NCBI GenBank assembly: GCA_023558315.1 | Contig: JAMJVX010000010.1 | Location: 1 to 42,443, forward strand | DNA: 42,443 nucleotides | Source: Flavobacteriaceae bacterium | GTDB lineage: Bacteria; Bacteroidota; Bacteroidia; Flavobacteriales; Flavobacteriaceae | Reading direction: 5' to 3' | Shown: positions 17,511 through 25,322 of the stretch, piece by piece | Numbering within the stretch: position 1 is the stretch's first letter | Layout of the letters: every line of letters begins with the position of its first letter | Notes under the pieces: model-generated | The model's database searches: none | Told to the model about the DNA's origin: nothing | The model's input: the letters and a program-made list of their open reading frames with translations, nothing else | Program-made: the position numbers and the translations under genes

Positions 17511-19925
17511 TTAATACCCACAATCATTTGAAAGACTTTGATAATAATCACTATATAAAGTGCCTATTGTTTGCCCACTTGCAGTCTGAATACAAGTCAA
17601 ACTAAGATTATTAGTTACATCTAAATCGCTTAATAATGTGTTATTTGATACATCTAAAGCAGTCAATGAAGTGCCTTCCACATCTAAAAAAGTCAAGGAA
17701 GTGTTATCAGATATATTTAATTCAGTTAAATTATTATTCCTGTATAAGTATAACTTATTCAATTCTGTTAGGTTTGATAAATTCAAATAGGTCAATGAGC
17801 TATTATCGTTTAAAACTATCAAAGTTAATTCTGTATTAGTAGATACATCCAAATGAGTCAACGAATTATCGTAAAGGTATAAAGATTCTAAAGCAGTGTT
17901 TGTAGATAGTCCAATATGGGTCAATGAATTATCGTATAAGACTATGCTAGTCAAAGACGTATTTGGATTAAGTATCAGATTTGTCAACGAATTATTGTAC
18001 GTATTTAAAAATATCAATGCAGTGTTTGTAGATACGTTTAATTGTTTTATATCATTATTATATGCTTCTACAAAACTCAATGACGTGTTTGTAGTCAAAT
18101 CTAATTGCCCCAACGAATTATTATTTACTTGTAAACGAGTTAAAGCAGTCATGAATTCTACCCCCCCTAGATTTCTGAGATCGTTATTATGGTCAGATCC
18201 ATTATACTCAAAAAAAGTGATGGTTTCTAAGACGTCTTGACGGATACTGTTTACACTACTCACAGCATTTCCTTCGTACGTTTCATTACATTGATGATTA
18301 GTATTATTTACTCGCGTATGTCCGTTATTTATACAACTAATAATTGCGTTTCTAAAGTGTTCGTCTGGGATATTTATATAAGCAATATAGTTTACTGAGT
18401 CGCTGTAGGAAGTTCCCTTTTTGTTGGTAGCAAAGGCGCGAATGTCATACATTCCACCCGTCAAAGTAAATGTAAAATTATGTCCATCTGCATTAATATT
18501 TTGTGTTGTCGTTGCTATTCCTACATTACTAGAAATCGTAGGAGTGCTACCACTTTCACTCCACACAAATCCAAATGAGGTAACTGTTGCTCCTCCAAAA
18601 TTTGTTATCGTTCCACTTAATGTATTTATAGAAATACTGAATCGCACTGTGGGAGGAGTTGCTTCTATTGTCCTAAAACTTAAGGGTGTTCCATATACAG
18701 TTCCTGCGTTATTGGTTGCATAAGCTACTACGTAATAAAGGGTATTATCACTCAATCCTGTAAGGTTTTTTGAAAAACTCTCCCCAGCGTTTATAGTGCT
18801 TCCTACTTGTACGGTGGTTCCCTCTCCAGAAAGAGTTAGAGAGGAACTATTAGTGCTATAGACAAATCCATAACTTTGGACAGGGTTGTTTCCTGTAGTA
18901 TCTATACGTCCTTTTAATGTAGCGGTAGTATAAGCGACAGGATTTGCGCTCAAAGTGGTTAGTGTTGGGGGTGTATCGGGTTCGGTAGTAAGTGTGATTG
19001 TATATGTTTGAGATGTTCCGTTACTAGCTGTCACAACGATACTGTTGCTCCCTACACTTAGTACACTATTTTTAGTAAATGCGTTTGAGCCTATAGTGGC
19101 GGTGGCTTGGTCTGCCAAACTCAGTTCACTTATTTGTGCTTGTGTAGTTCCATATGGCAAGTTTGAAAAGACAATGTTGGTTCCTGAAATATTATTTTGT
19201 GTTTGGGTAAAATTTGTACCAGAGACTGCTAAGGTCATACTTTTAATAGTCGTCTCATCGTTTTTAGTTTTGATATTACATATAATGCTATACCCTATTC
19301 CTACACTGTTGGTAGCATAAGCAACATAATAGTATGTAGTATTTTTAGAAAGCCCTGTTGCATTACTTTGAAAACCTCCTGTATTTGATGCTTTCCCCAA
19401 GTTAGTTTTTGTGCTTAGTGTCGTTGTTAAATTGCCGCTAGTTGTACTCCAGATGTGTCCGTGTTCTGTGATACTTATATCATCTCCACCAAAATTGGTA
19501 ATATTCCCTGAAAGTGTTACACTCGTTAGAAAGGGAGTTCCATTTGCATGCAAAACTGTTGGAACAGCCAAGGGGCGCTTAAATGTAAAACGAACCGAAT
19601 AGATTTTCATGTCTCCATTTTCTGCAGTGATAACGATATCGTCACCCCCTGCCTGTAGCACTCTTCCTACGTTTGTATCCGCATCTGCTTTAGGAGAAAT
19701 TTCTAATGTTTTAATTGTCACAACAGTGGTATTGAATGGGAGACTTTCTGAGAAAGTAATTTCTTTTCCATTTATATTTCCTTGATAATCTTTGTCTGCC
19801 GTTACTACTAATTTGGTAATTGCATTTTCACTAGATTTAGGTTTTTCACATTGATACACACTTAGTGTAAATACGGCTATAAGTGTTATAAACGCTAAAT
19901 ATTTGTAGTTTTTTATGTGTCGCAT
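17511..19925 (-). CDS. LRR surface lipoprotein candidate 1 (beta-sandwich + LRR)
   Basis: 804 residues. An N-terminal hydrophobic segment ends at Cys26 (SVYQC), followed by CEKPKSSE, suggesting a lipoprotein. Then come alternating beta domains: a DUF5018/cadherin-like unit (about 33-113), a fibronectin-III-like unit (about 115-220), another pair (222-420) and one more Fn3-like unit (to about 512). An LRR N-cap follows (INIPDEHFRNAIISC, with a second Cys in HQCNETY), then eight 21-22-residue leucine-rich repeats (595-764) and a C-cap with two Cys, ending in DCGY. No type IX sorting domain. Paralogue of the gene at 36579-39320; probably a surface adhesion or recognition protein, but the ligand is unknown. 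Confidence 0.85.
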   Translation of the reverse strand: MRHIKNYKYLAFITLIAVFTLSVYQCEKPKSSENAITKLVVTADKDYQGNINGKEITFSESLPFNTTVVTIKTLEISPKADADTNVGRVLQAGGDDIVITAENGDMKIYSVRFTFKRPLAVPTVLHANGTPFLTSVTLSGNITNFGGDDISITEHGHIWSTTSGNLTTTLSTKTNLGKASNTGGFQSNATGLSKNTTYYYVAYATNSVGIGYSIICNIKTKNDETTIKSMTLAVSGTNFTQTQNNISGTNIVFSNLPYGTTQAQISELSLADQATATIGSNAFTKNSVLSVGSNSIVVTASNGTSQTYTITLTTEPDTPPTLTTLSANPVAYTTATLKGRIDTTGNNPVQSYGFVYSTNSSSLTLSGEGTTVQVGSTINAGESFSKNLTGLSDNTLYYVVAYATNNAGTVYGTPLSFRTIEATPPTVRFSISINTLSGTITNFGGATVTSFGFVWSESGSTPTISSNVGIATTTQNINADGHNFTFTLTGGMYDIRAFATNKKGTSYSDSVNYIAYINIPDEHFRNAIISCINNGHTRVNNTNHQCNETYEGNAVSSVNSIRQDVLETITFFEYNGSDHNNDLRNLGGVEFMTALTRLQVNNNSLGQLDLTTNTSLSFVEAYNNDIKQLNVSTNTALIFLNTYNNSLTNLILNPNTSLTSIVLYDNSLTHIGLSTNTALESLYLYDNSLTHLDVSTNTELTLIVLNDNSSLTYLNLSNLTELNKLYLYRNNNLTELNISDNTSLTFLDVEGTSLTALDVSNNTLLSDLDVTNNLSLTCIQTASGQTIGTLYSDYYQSLSNDCGY
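17634..18143 (-). repeat. LRR-coding tandem array, 8 units
   Basis: Six 63-bp and two 66-bp in-frame units encoding the pattern LxxLxxxxNSLTxLxxSxNTx. Two Asn positions per unit (about 9 and 19) and the following Thr are nearly fixed. The next stretch (NNLSLTCIQ) is a degenerate ninth unit leading into the C-cap. Confidence 0.85.
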
Positions 19926-19944
19926 TTTGAATGTTTTTATTAGG

Positions 19945-19952
19945 CAAATTTA
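19945..19952 (-). promoter_or_regulatory. -7 box for LRR gene 1
   Basis: Minus-strand TAAATTTG, 19 bases before the ATG at 19925. It lies in the 43-base gap after dgt, so the LRR gene need not depend on dgt transcription. Confidence 0.5.
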
Positions 19953-19968
19953 ATAAAATAAATTGATT

Positions 19969-21291
19969 CTATATTTTTTCTGAAATCTCTATTGCTTTAC
20001 CATCTGTAAGACTTGCAACAAAGCAACATGTTTGTAAAAGTGTCTCGTAAAGAGTCTCTTTTTTTTCGTATTTCCACAAAGGATTAAAAAAGCGAAGTAA
20101 TAGCCTATCATAGGAAGTAGGAACACCTCTAAAATCATTTACTAAAGCCGTAGAAAACTTATTTAACAATTTAGAAATTATCTTAAAGCCTGTTATCTCT
20201 TTTTCTAATACCTGAGGGGATCTATATATTTTCTCTTGACTAATTTTTAAAATATCCTCAATTTCAAGTTTAAACCTGCTTTTTTTTATCAGTGATTCTT
20301 TAAAATTCCCTTCTAAAATAGTCGGCAAATTAGTACTAAATATATCAATTGTATCTTCCACAAGCGCATTTATAAACAAGGAACGTAGATAGCCCATTCG
20401 TTCTTTTACTGTTTGTAACGCTCTATATTTTTTTGTATTTATCTTATCTTTTACTATGGGAATTAAATATTCCAATCCAAAAGATTCATCTATCCATCCT
20501 AAATTTATTCCGTCTTCAAAATCAATAATTGTATAACATAAATCATCTGCTGCTTCCACTAAATACGTCAAAGGGTGTCTGCGATATTTATGTGTGTCAT
20601 AGTCATACATCCCTAATTCCTTGCCAATTTCCTCAAATAGCATTTTGTCTTTTTGAAAAAACCCATATTTTTTATCCGCCACATGTGTTGTTGGACGAAA
20701 AGGAATTGAGGCTTTTGGGTATTTTATAAAAGTGCCTAAAGTAGCATAACTTAGTCGCAACCCTCCTTCATTTCCTTTTGAATTTTTTGTGAGAATATGA
20801 AGCCCATTCGCATTTCCTTCAAAATTTGCCAAATCTTCAAACTCTTCTTTTGTTAACTCATTTTTATACTGCTTCCCTTTTCCATTTTTAAAAAAATGCC
20901 CAATTGCGTTTTCACCACTATGTCCAAAAGGAGGATTTCCAATATCATGCGCTAAGCAAGCCGAAGCTACTATCGCCCCAAAATCAGTAAACAAATATCC
21001 CTCTTTTACCAAAAAAGGCTCATTTTCTAATATATACTTTCCAGCTAATCTCCCTAAACTTCTCCCCACAACCGCTACTTCCAAACTGTGTGTAAGACGT
21101 GTATGTACAAAATCTGTCTTAGAAAATGGAATTACTTGCGTTTTGTCTTGTAAACTCCTAAATGAGTCAGAAAAGATAACTCGGTCATAGTCAACCTCAA
21201 ATCCCAACCTAAACTCATTTTCTTTGTTACGTATTCGTTTCTCTGTATCTCCAAATCTTTTTAAAGAGAGTAAATTTTCCCAATTCATCAT
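19969..21291 (-). CDS. dgt: dGTP triphosphohydrolase (dGTPase)
   Basis: HD-domain hydrolase that cleaves dGTP to deoxyguanosine and triphosphate, affecting dNTP balance. Visible: SDSFRSLQDKTQVIP, THSLEVAVVGRSLG, the HD pair in SACLAHDIGNPPFGHSGE, and LVEAADDLCYTIIDFEDG with a further metal-site Asp. The frame opens at a TTG (21303), but that codon lies within a -7 box, so ATG 21291 (440 residues) or ATG 21288 is the start. Either gives MNWENLLSLKRFGD, a good family N-terminus. Divergent from the glycosyltransferase. Confidence 0.94.
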   Translation of the reverse strand: MMNWENLLSLKRFGDTEKRIRNKENEFRLGFEVDYDRVIFSDSFRSLQDKTQVIPFSKTDFVHTRLTHSLEVAVVGRSLGRLAGKYILENEPFLVKEGYLFTDFGAIVASACLAHDIGNPPFGHSGENAIGHFFKNGKGKQYKNELTKEEFEDLANFEGNANGLHILTKNSKGNEGGLRLSYATLGTFIKYPKASIPFRPTTHVADKKYGFFQKDKMLFEEIGKELGMYDYDTHKYRRHPLTYLVEAADDLCYTIIDFEDGINLGWIDESFGLEYLIPIVKDKINTKKYRALQTVKERMGYLRSLFINALVEDTIDIFSTNLPTILEGNFKESLIKKSRFKLEIEDILKISQEKIYRSPQVLEKEITGFKIISKLLNKFSTALVNDFRGVPTSYDRLLLRFFNPLWKYEKKETLYETLLQTCCFVASLTDGKAIEISEKI

Positions 21292-21300
21292 AATATTTTC

Positions 21301-21308
21301 CAAAAATA
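21301..21308 (-). promoter_or_regulatory. -7 box for dgt (very short leader)
   Basis: Minus-strand TATTTTTG with only 9 bases between it and the first ATG. With transcription beginning a few bases after the box, the mRNA leader would be only a few bases, close to leaderless. Confidence 0.45.
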
Positions 21309-21331
21309 TAAACTTTAAAAAAATAAATATT

Positions 21332-21339
21332 TATTTTTG
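21332..21339 (+). promoter_or_regulatory. -7 box for glycosyltransferase-porW unit
   Basis: TATTTTTG, 18 bases before ATG 21358. It faces away from the dgt box 23 bases to the left, making a compact divergent promoter. The upstream TTG start at 21337 overlaps the box and is rejected. Confidence 0.5.
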
Positions 21340-21357
21340 CCATTATTTATCACTAAA

Positions 21358-22278
21358 ATGAATCCCAAAGTAGCTATTTTAATCCCCTGTTTTAATGAAG
21401 AAAAAACAATAGGCGTCGTTATTGATGACTTTAAAAAGGCATTGCCAAACAGTAGAGTATATGTCTGCAACAACAATTCTACAGACAACACCTATGACGT
21501 GGCAAAAACACATGGCGCTACAGTTATTAACGAATATAAAAAAGGAAAAAGTAATGCGGTTTTAACCCTCCTTAAAAAAGTAGATGCTGATATCTATATT
21601 ATGGTAGATGGAGATGATACGTATCCTGCAGAAAATGCCCCACAGATGATAGAAACCCTACTGAAATATAATGTAGATATGGTAGTAGGTGATAGATTGT
21701 CAAGTGGTGCCTATAAAAAAGAAAATAAAAGAGCGTTTCATAACTTTGGAAATATTCTCATAAGAAAACTAATCAATTATTTTTTTAAAGCAAATCTCAA
21801 AGACATTTTAAGTGGATATAGAGTGTTCACAAAAGGATTTATAAAAAATTATACTAACCTAATTAAAGGCTTTGAATTAGAAGTTGATTTGACATTGTTT
21901 TCCTTAAATTATAACTTGTCAATTAAAGAAGAACCCATTGAATATAGAGATCGTCCAGCAGGAAGCGTTTCAAAGTTAAACACCTACAAAGACGGAATTA
22001 AAATCATATGTCTTTTTATAAATTTATATAGACTTTACAAACCGTTATCATTTTTTAGGAATGTTAGCGTATTGTTTTTTCTTATCGCTATTGTTTTTAG
22101 TATCAACCCCGTATATGAATATTTTAATATGGGTTATGTCTATAAAGTCCCCTCTCTTATAGTTTCTGTTATGTTTTTTGTAGCCTCTACACTATCATTA
22201 TTATGCGGTTTTATTTTAGATAGCATTTTAAAAATTGACAGAAAAAACATTAAACTAAACATTAGGAATACAAAATAA
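21358..22278 (+). CDS. Family 2 glycosyltransferase, membrane-bound, dolichyl-phosphate-sugar-synthase-like
   Basis: 306 residues from ATG 21358. GT-A fold: VAILIPCFNEEKTI at the N-terminus, CNNNSTDNTYDVA, the metal/nucleotide-sugar motif MVDGDDTYP, and DILSGYRVFTKGF with the acceptor-side signature of the DPM1/GtrB group. The C-terminus has two predicted transmembrane helices (about residues 232-250 and 262-285). It probably transfers a sugar to a lipid carrier (undecaprenyl phosphate) or to an envelope glycan. Followed 30 bases later by the porW-like gene, likely in one transcript. Sugar and acceptor are unknown. Confidence 0.9.
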   Translation: MNPKVAILIPCFNEEKTIGVVIDDFKKALPNSRVYVCNNNSTDNTYDVAKTHGATVINEYKKGKSNAVLTLLKKVDADIYIMVDGDDTYPAENAPQMIETLLKYNVDMVVGDRLSSGAYKKENKRAFHNFGNILIRKLINYFFKANLKDILSGYRVFTKGFIKNYTNLIKGFELEVDLTLFSLNYNLSIKEEPIEYRDRPAGSVSKLNTYKDGIKIICLFINLYRLYKPLSFFRNVSVLFFLIAIVFSINPVYEYFNMGYVYKVPSLIVSVMFFVASTLSLLCGFILDSILKIDRKNIKLNIRNTK

Positions 22279-22308
22279 AATACCTGCTTTACTCGTTTTC
22301 TTAGTGAA

Positions 22309-24393
22309 ATGAAAAAAAAGCTGTTTGTTTTTAGCTTCCTTGTATTCTCATTCTGTATAATTATACTTTCCTGTTCTACCAGTAAAAACCGTTTCTTTAA
22401 TCGTAATTATCATAGATTAACAACTAAATACAATGTCCTATTCAATGGTGAAGAAGCGTTTGGTTTAGGATATGATGCGCTATTATCTACCCATCGCGAT
22501 GATTTTTTTGAATTGCTATCAATATATCCATATACTATTGAAGAAAACAGTAAAGGACTTCCTACTTCACAATTATTTAGTAGAGCAGAAACTAAAGCAA
22601 TAAAGGCAATCCAAAAGCATTCCATGAGAATTAAAGACGTGGAATATAATAGACTTATTGAAAGAGTCTATCTGCTTTTAATTAAAAGTAGGTTTTTTGA
22701 TGGACGATTTATTCTTGCAATAAATTCTACGAAAGAGTTTTTAAATAAATTTCCTAATTCTATATACCTTAATGAAGTATTGCTTTGGAGAGCAATTTTA
22801 TATATTCAATTAGAATATGAAGAATTAGCCATTCGGAGTTTAAAACAAAATGTATATAGATACTTAAAATCAGATCCTTTATATGGAGAAAATTTTGCTG
22901 TTATAGGTCAAGCACATATGAACTTAAAACAAATTGATTCTGCCTTATATTATATGAAAAAAGCAGCTGATTATAAGGAAATAAATCCTCTTTTAAAACC
23001 GAGGTACTTATTTATTACCGCTCAAATGTATGAAAGGCAAAACAAATTAGATTCTGCACTTTTATATTATAAAAAAATACACTCTTTATCTAGACGAAAG
23101 CAACAAAAATTTGGAATTAATTCTATTTTACAATCCCATTTAATTAATGCTAAACAGGGTGACACAATAAATTTTACAAATAAATTATTGCGTCTAACAA
23201 AAAGAGAACGCTATAAAAAAGACAATTATATTATCTATAAAACCTTAGGGGAATTTGCTTTAAATATTGAAAACAATCCAGAAAAAGCGATTGATTATTT
23301 TAATAAATCATTAAAAGAAACTTCAAATAATATTAAAAGCAAAAGTCAAAATTATCAATTATTATCTGAATACTATTTTAAAGAAAAAGATTTTCTTAGT
23401 GCGGGAATATACTTAGATAGTACAATTAGAAATACTTCTCCTACTAATAAAAATTATAGGGATTTGCAAAAAAAATATCAATCGTTAGAAACGATAGTTT
23501 TTTTAGAAAAAAAACTCAAAGATACCGATAGTATCTTAACTCTTATTTCCAAAACAAAGCCAGAACAAAAAAAATATTTTGAAAATTATATTGATACACA
23601 AAATGAAAAAGAGTTAAAAAAACTCACAGATTCTAAAGAAACACAATCTGAAAGTACTTTTTATTTTTACAATACATTATCAAAGACAAAAGGGCAGCAA
23701 CAGTTTCAAAGTATTTGGGGAAATAGACCCAATGTTGACGAATGGAGGTTAACTAGTAAAATTAATTCCATTTCCTCTTTTAAAAACACTACTTTAAACG
23801 CTTCCGAAACATCCTTTTTCAAAAAAACTCCTGAAAGTTATATGGCGTTGCTCCCTAAAGATTCTTTAGAAATAGATTCCATTAAAAAAGATAGAAATCA
23901 AAACCTTTTAAAATTAGGAGCCATGTATGCTACAAAATACTCCAATCAAACGCTTGCTACAAGTTATTTGGAAAAATTACTTGCCTCTAATCCCTCCGAA
24001 GAAGAAAAAGAACAAGGCTTGTTTTTCCTCTCAAAAACAACTAATCCAAAGAAAATAGTCCATTATAAAACTGCCTCAATTTTAGAAGATACTACAAAGG
24101 TAGACTCTACGAAATCTCCTTCCTTAAATTATAGGAGTCTCAAAACTCTATACGATTCTAAGCAATATGAAAAAGTTATTGAAGCAACGAATAATCTCAA
24201 ACCTAATAAAACTACAAACGCTAAAACAGCCTTATTAAGAGCAAATTCTTTAGGGAAAATAAATGGGTTAAAAGTATTAGAAAAAGAATATAGGGCAATT
24301 ATTAAAAATTATCCTTCAAGTATAGAGCGTCGCTATGTTGAAAAACAATTAAATTATATAGAAGAAATTAAAATAGATTCTTTAGGAATATAA
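22309..24393 (+). CDS. porW: PorW/SprE-like type IX secretion and gliding lipoprotein
   Basis: 694 residues. Lipoprotein signal with IILSC (Cys22), then the family N-terminus SKNRFFNRNYHRLTTKYNVLFN, which matches the PorW/SprE group of Bacteroidota. The body is helical and TPR-like (for example SALYYMKKAADYKE, ALLYYKKIHSLS, AIDYFNKSLKE), with a Lys-rich C-terminal half. PorW/SprE is an outer-membrane lipoprotein needed for type IX secretion and, in gliding species, motility. This copy seems somewhat shorter than gliding-species homologues as I remember them. No other T9SS gene lies in the window. The last bases, including the stop, form copy 1 of a 20-bp direct repeat. Confidence 0.78.
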   Translation: MKKKLFVFSFLVFSFCIIILSCSTSKNRFFNRNYHRLTTKYNVLFNGEEAFGLGYDALLSTHRDDFFELLSIYPYTIEENSKGLPTSQLFSRAETKAIKAIQKHSMRIKDVEYNRLIERVYLLLIKSRFFDGRFILAINSTKEFLNKFPNSIYLNEVLLWRAILYIQLEYEELAIRSLKQNVYRYLKSDPLYGENFAVIGQAHMNLKQIDSALYYMKKAADYKEINPLLKPRYLFITAQMYERQNKLDSALLYYKKIHSLSRRKQQKFGINSILQSHLINAKQGDTINFTNKLLRLTKRERYKKDNYIIYKTLGEFALNIENNPEKAIDYFNKSLKETSNNIKSKSQNYQLLSEYYFKEKDFLSAGIYLDSTIRNTSPTNKNYRDLQKKYQSLETIVFLEKKLKDTDSILTLISKTKPEQKKYFENYIDTQNEKELKKLTDSKETQSESTFYFYNTLSKTKGQQQFQSIWGNRPNVDEWRLTSKINSISSFKNTTLNASETSFFKKTPESYMALLPKDSLEIDSIKKDRNQNLLKLGAMYATKYSNQTLATSYLEKLLASNPSEEEKEQGLFFLSKTTNPKKIVHYKTASILEDTTKVDSTKSPSLNYRSLKTLYDSKQYEKVIEATNNLKPNKTTNAKTALLRANSLGKINGLKVLEKEYRAIIKNYPSSIERRYVEKQLNYIEEIKIDSLGI

Positions 24394-24400
24394 GAAAGAG
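24381..24400. repeat. 20-bp direct repeat, copy 1 (porW 3' end)
   Basis: TTTAGGAATATAAGAAAGAG, identical to 24897-24916. It includes the last codons and the TAA stop of the porW-like gene. Flanking bases differ on both sides, so the repeat is exactly 20 bp. Confidence 0.9.
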
Positions 24401-24435
24401 GGTATTGCGCTTTTAATTAAAATAACTATTTATTA

Positions 24436-24443
24436 TATATTTG
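24436..24443 (+). promoter_or_regulatory. -7 box for InlB-repeat lipoprotein
   Basis: TATATTTG, 15 bases before ATG 24459. The alternative TTG start at 24441 lies within the box and is therefore rejected. Confidence 0.55.
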
Positions 24444-24458
24444 CTAAATAATATCTAT

Positions 24459-24806
24459 ATGAAAAATCTATATATTAAAACTTTATATTTTATAACATTC
24501 ATTCTTATATACAAATGTACAAACATAGAAGAGGACAAAGAATCTATTTCTCCTACTAAATACACTTTAACAGTTACTTCTGGAGAAGGTGGGTCAGTAA
24601 CCCCAGATGCTAGCGGAACCTATAATAAAGGGGCTACAATAACAATAACAGCCACTCCAAATAATGGATATGTCTTTGACAAATGGGTGGGTAGTGATAA
24701 TGATAATTCTAACTGTAATTTCTCAGGACCTTTAGGTTGTCGAACTGGCATAACAATGAACTCTAATAGATATGTTGACGTTTTTTTTAAAAGAAAAGTA
24801 GAATAA
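24459..24806 (+). CDS. Small InlB B-repeat-like lipoprotein
   Basis: 115 residues. A hydrophobic N-terminus ends in LIYKC (Cys20), followed by the acidic run NIEEDKE, compatible with a surface-exported lipoprotein, although Lys before Cys is unusual. The rest is one divergent InlB B-repeat domain: YTLTVTSGEGGSVTPDASG, KGATITITATPNNGYVFDKWVG and a final VDVFFKR strand. Two Cys (in NCNFSGPLGC) could form a disulfide loop. Such domains usually occur in long adhesins; here it stands alone, so it may be a remnant or a minimal surface protein. Its own promoter is present, and the gene sits between two copies of a 20-bp direct repeat. Confidence 0.8.
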   Translation: MKNLYIKTLYFITFILIYKCTNIEEDKESISPTKYTLTVTSGEGGSVTPDASGTYNKGATITITATPNNGYVFDKWVGSDNDNSNCNFSGPLGCRTGITMNSNRYVDVFFKRKVE

Positions 24807-24896
24807 AATAATATCCCAATATCAACTTTATTCATTATTATAACTATTTAAACTACTGTAAAGAAACATATTAGTTTAAACTTTAACAAAAAAATA

Positions 24897-24916
24897 TTTA
24901 GGAATATAAGAAAGAG
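24897..24916. repeat. 20-bp direct repeat, copy 2 (tRNA-Thr 3' edge)
   Basis: Identical to 24381-24400. The last two bases (24915-24916) are the discriminator and final acceptor base of tRNA-Thr(GGT), so the repeat ends at the tRNA 3' terminus. The stretch 24807-24914 holds no gene that I can see. Confidence 0.9.
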
Positions 24917-24986
24917 CCAATGACGAGATTTGAACTCGTGACCTCTTCCTTACCAAGGAAACGCTCTACCCCTGAGCTACATCGGC
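24915..24986 (-). tRNA. tRNA-Thr (anticodon GGT)
   Basis: The minus strand folds into a cloverleaf: acceptor GCCGATG pairs with CATTGGC (one G-T), D arm GCTC/GAGC, anticodon loop TTGGTAA on a TTTCC/GGAAG stem, and T arm CACGAG/CTCGTC with TTCAAAT. The GGT anticodon reads ACC and ACT. CCA is not encoded. Last in the array. Confidence 0.95.
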
Positions 24987-24996
24987 AAAAAAAAAG

Positions 24997-25069
24997 AGCG
25001 GAAGACCGGGCTCGAACCGGCGACATTCAGCTTGGAAGGCTGATGCTCTACCAACTGAGCTACTTCCGC
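24997..25069 (-). tRNA. tRNA-Gly (anticodon TCC)
   Basis: Cloverleaf on the minus strand: acceptor GCGGAAG/CTTCCGC perfectly paired, D arm GCTC/GAGC, anticodon loop CTTCCAA on CAGC/GCTG, and T arm GCCGG/CCGGT with TTCGAGC. Reads GGA and GGG. Ten bases separate it from tRNA-Thr(GGT). Confidence 0.95.
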
Positions 25070-25094
25070 AATTTTTAGGATTTCAATAAAAATG

Positions 25095-25176
25095 TGGGGA
25101 GAGTAGGATTCGAACCTACGAAGGCGAAGCCGGCAGATTTACAGTCTGATCTCGTTGACCACTTGAGTATCTCCCC
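25095..25176 (-). tRNA. tRNA-Tyr (anticodon GTA)
   Basis: 82-base type II tRNA with a long variable arm (around GCCGGCTTCGCC). Acceptor GGGGAGA/TCTCCCC, anticodon loop CTGTAAA on a CAGA/TCTG stem, T loop TTCGAAT. Reads TAC and TAT. Confidence 0.95.
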
Positions 25177-25189
25177 AAATAAATTTAAG

Positions 25190-25263
25190 AGCCGATGGAG
25201 GGACTCGAACCCACGACCTGCTGATTACAAATCAGCTGCTCTAGCCAGCTGAGCTACATCGGC
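25190..25263 (-). tRNA. tRNA-Thr (anticodon TGT)
   Basis: First tRNA of the array. Acceptor GCCGATG/CATCGGC, anticodon loop TTTGTAA on CTGA/TCAG, T loop TTCGAGT. Reads ACA and ACG. Its acceptor arm is nearly the same as that of tRNA-Thr(GGT). Confidence 0.95.
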
Positions 25264-25322
25264 AATAAATTTTTATTTTTTTCAATCTATAAAGAACTAT
25301 TTCCTTTAAATAAAAAGGTCGG

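Noticed and set aside
24423-24846. An 11-bp match (ATAACTATTTA) near both ends of the putative cassette, considered as a second terminal repeat
   Set aside because: It is all A/T except one C, short, and not at symmetrical distances from the 20-bp repeats.
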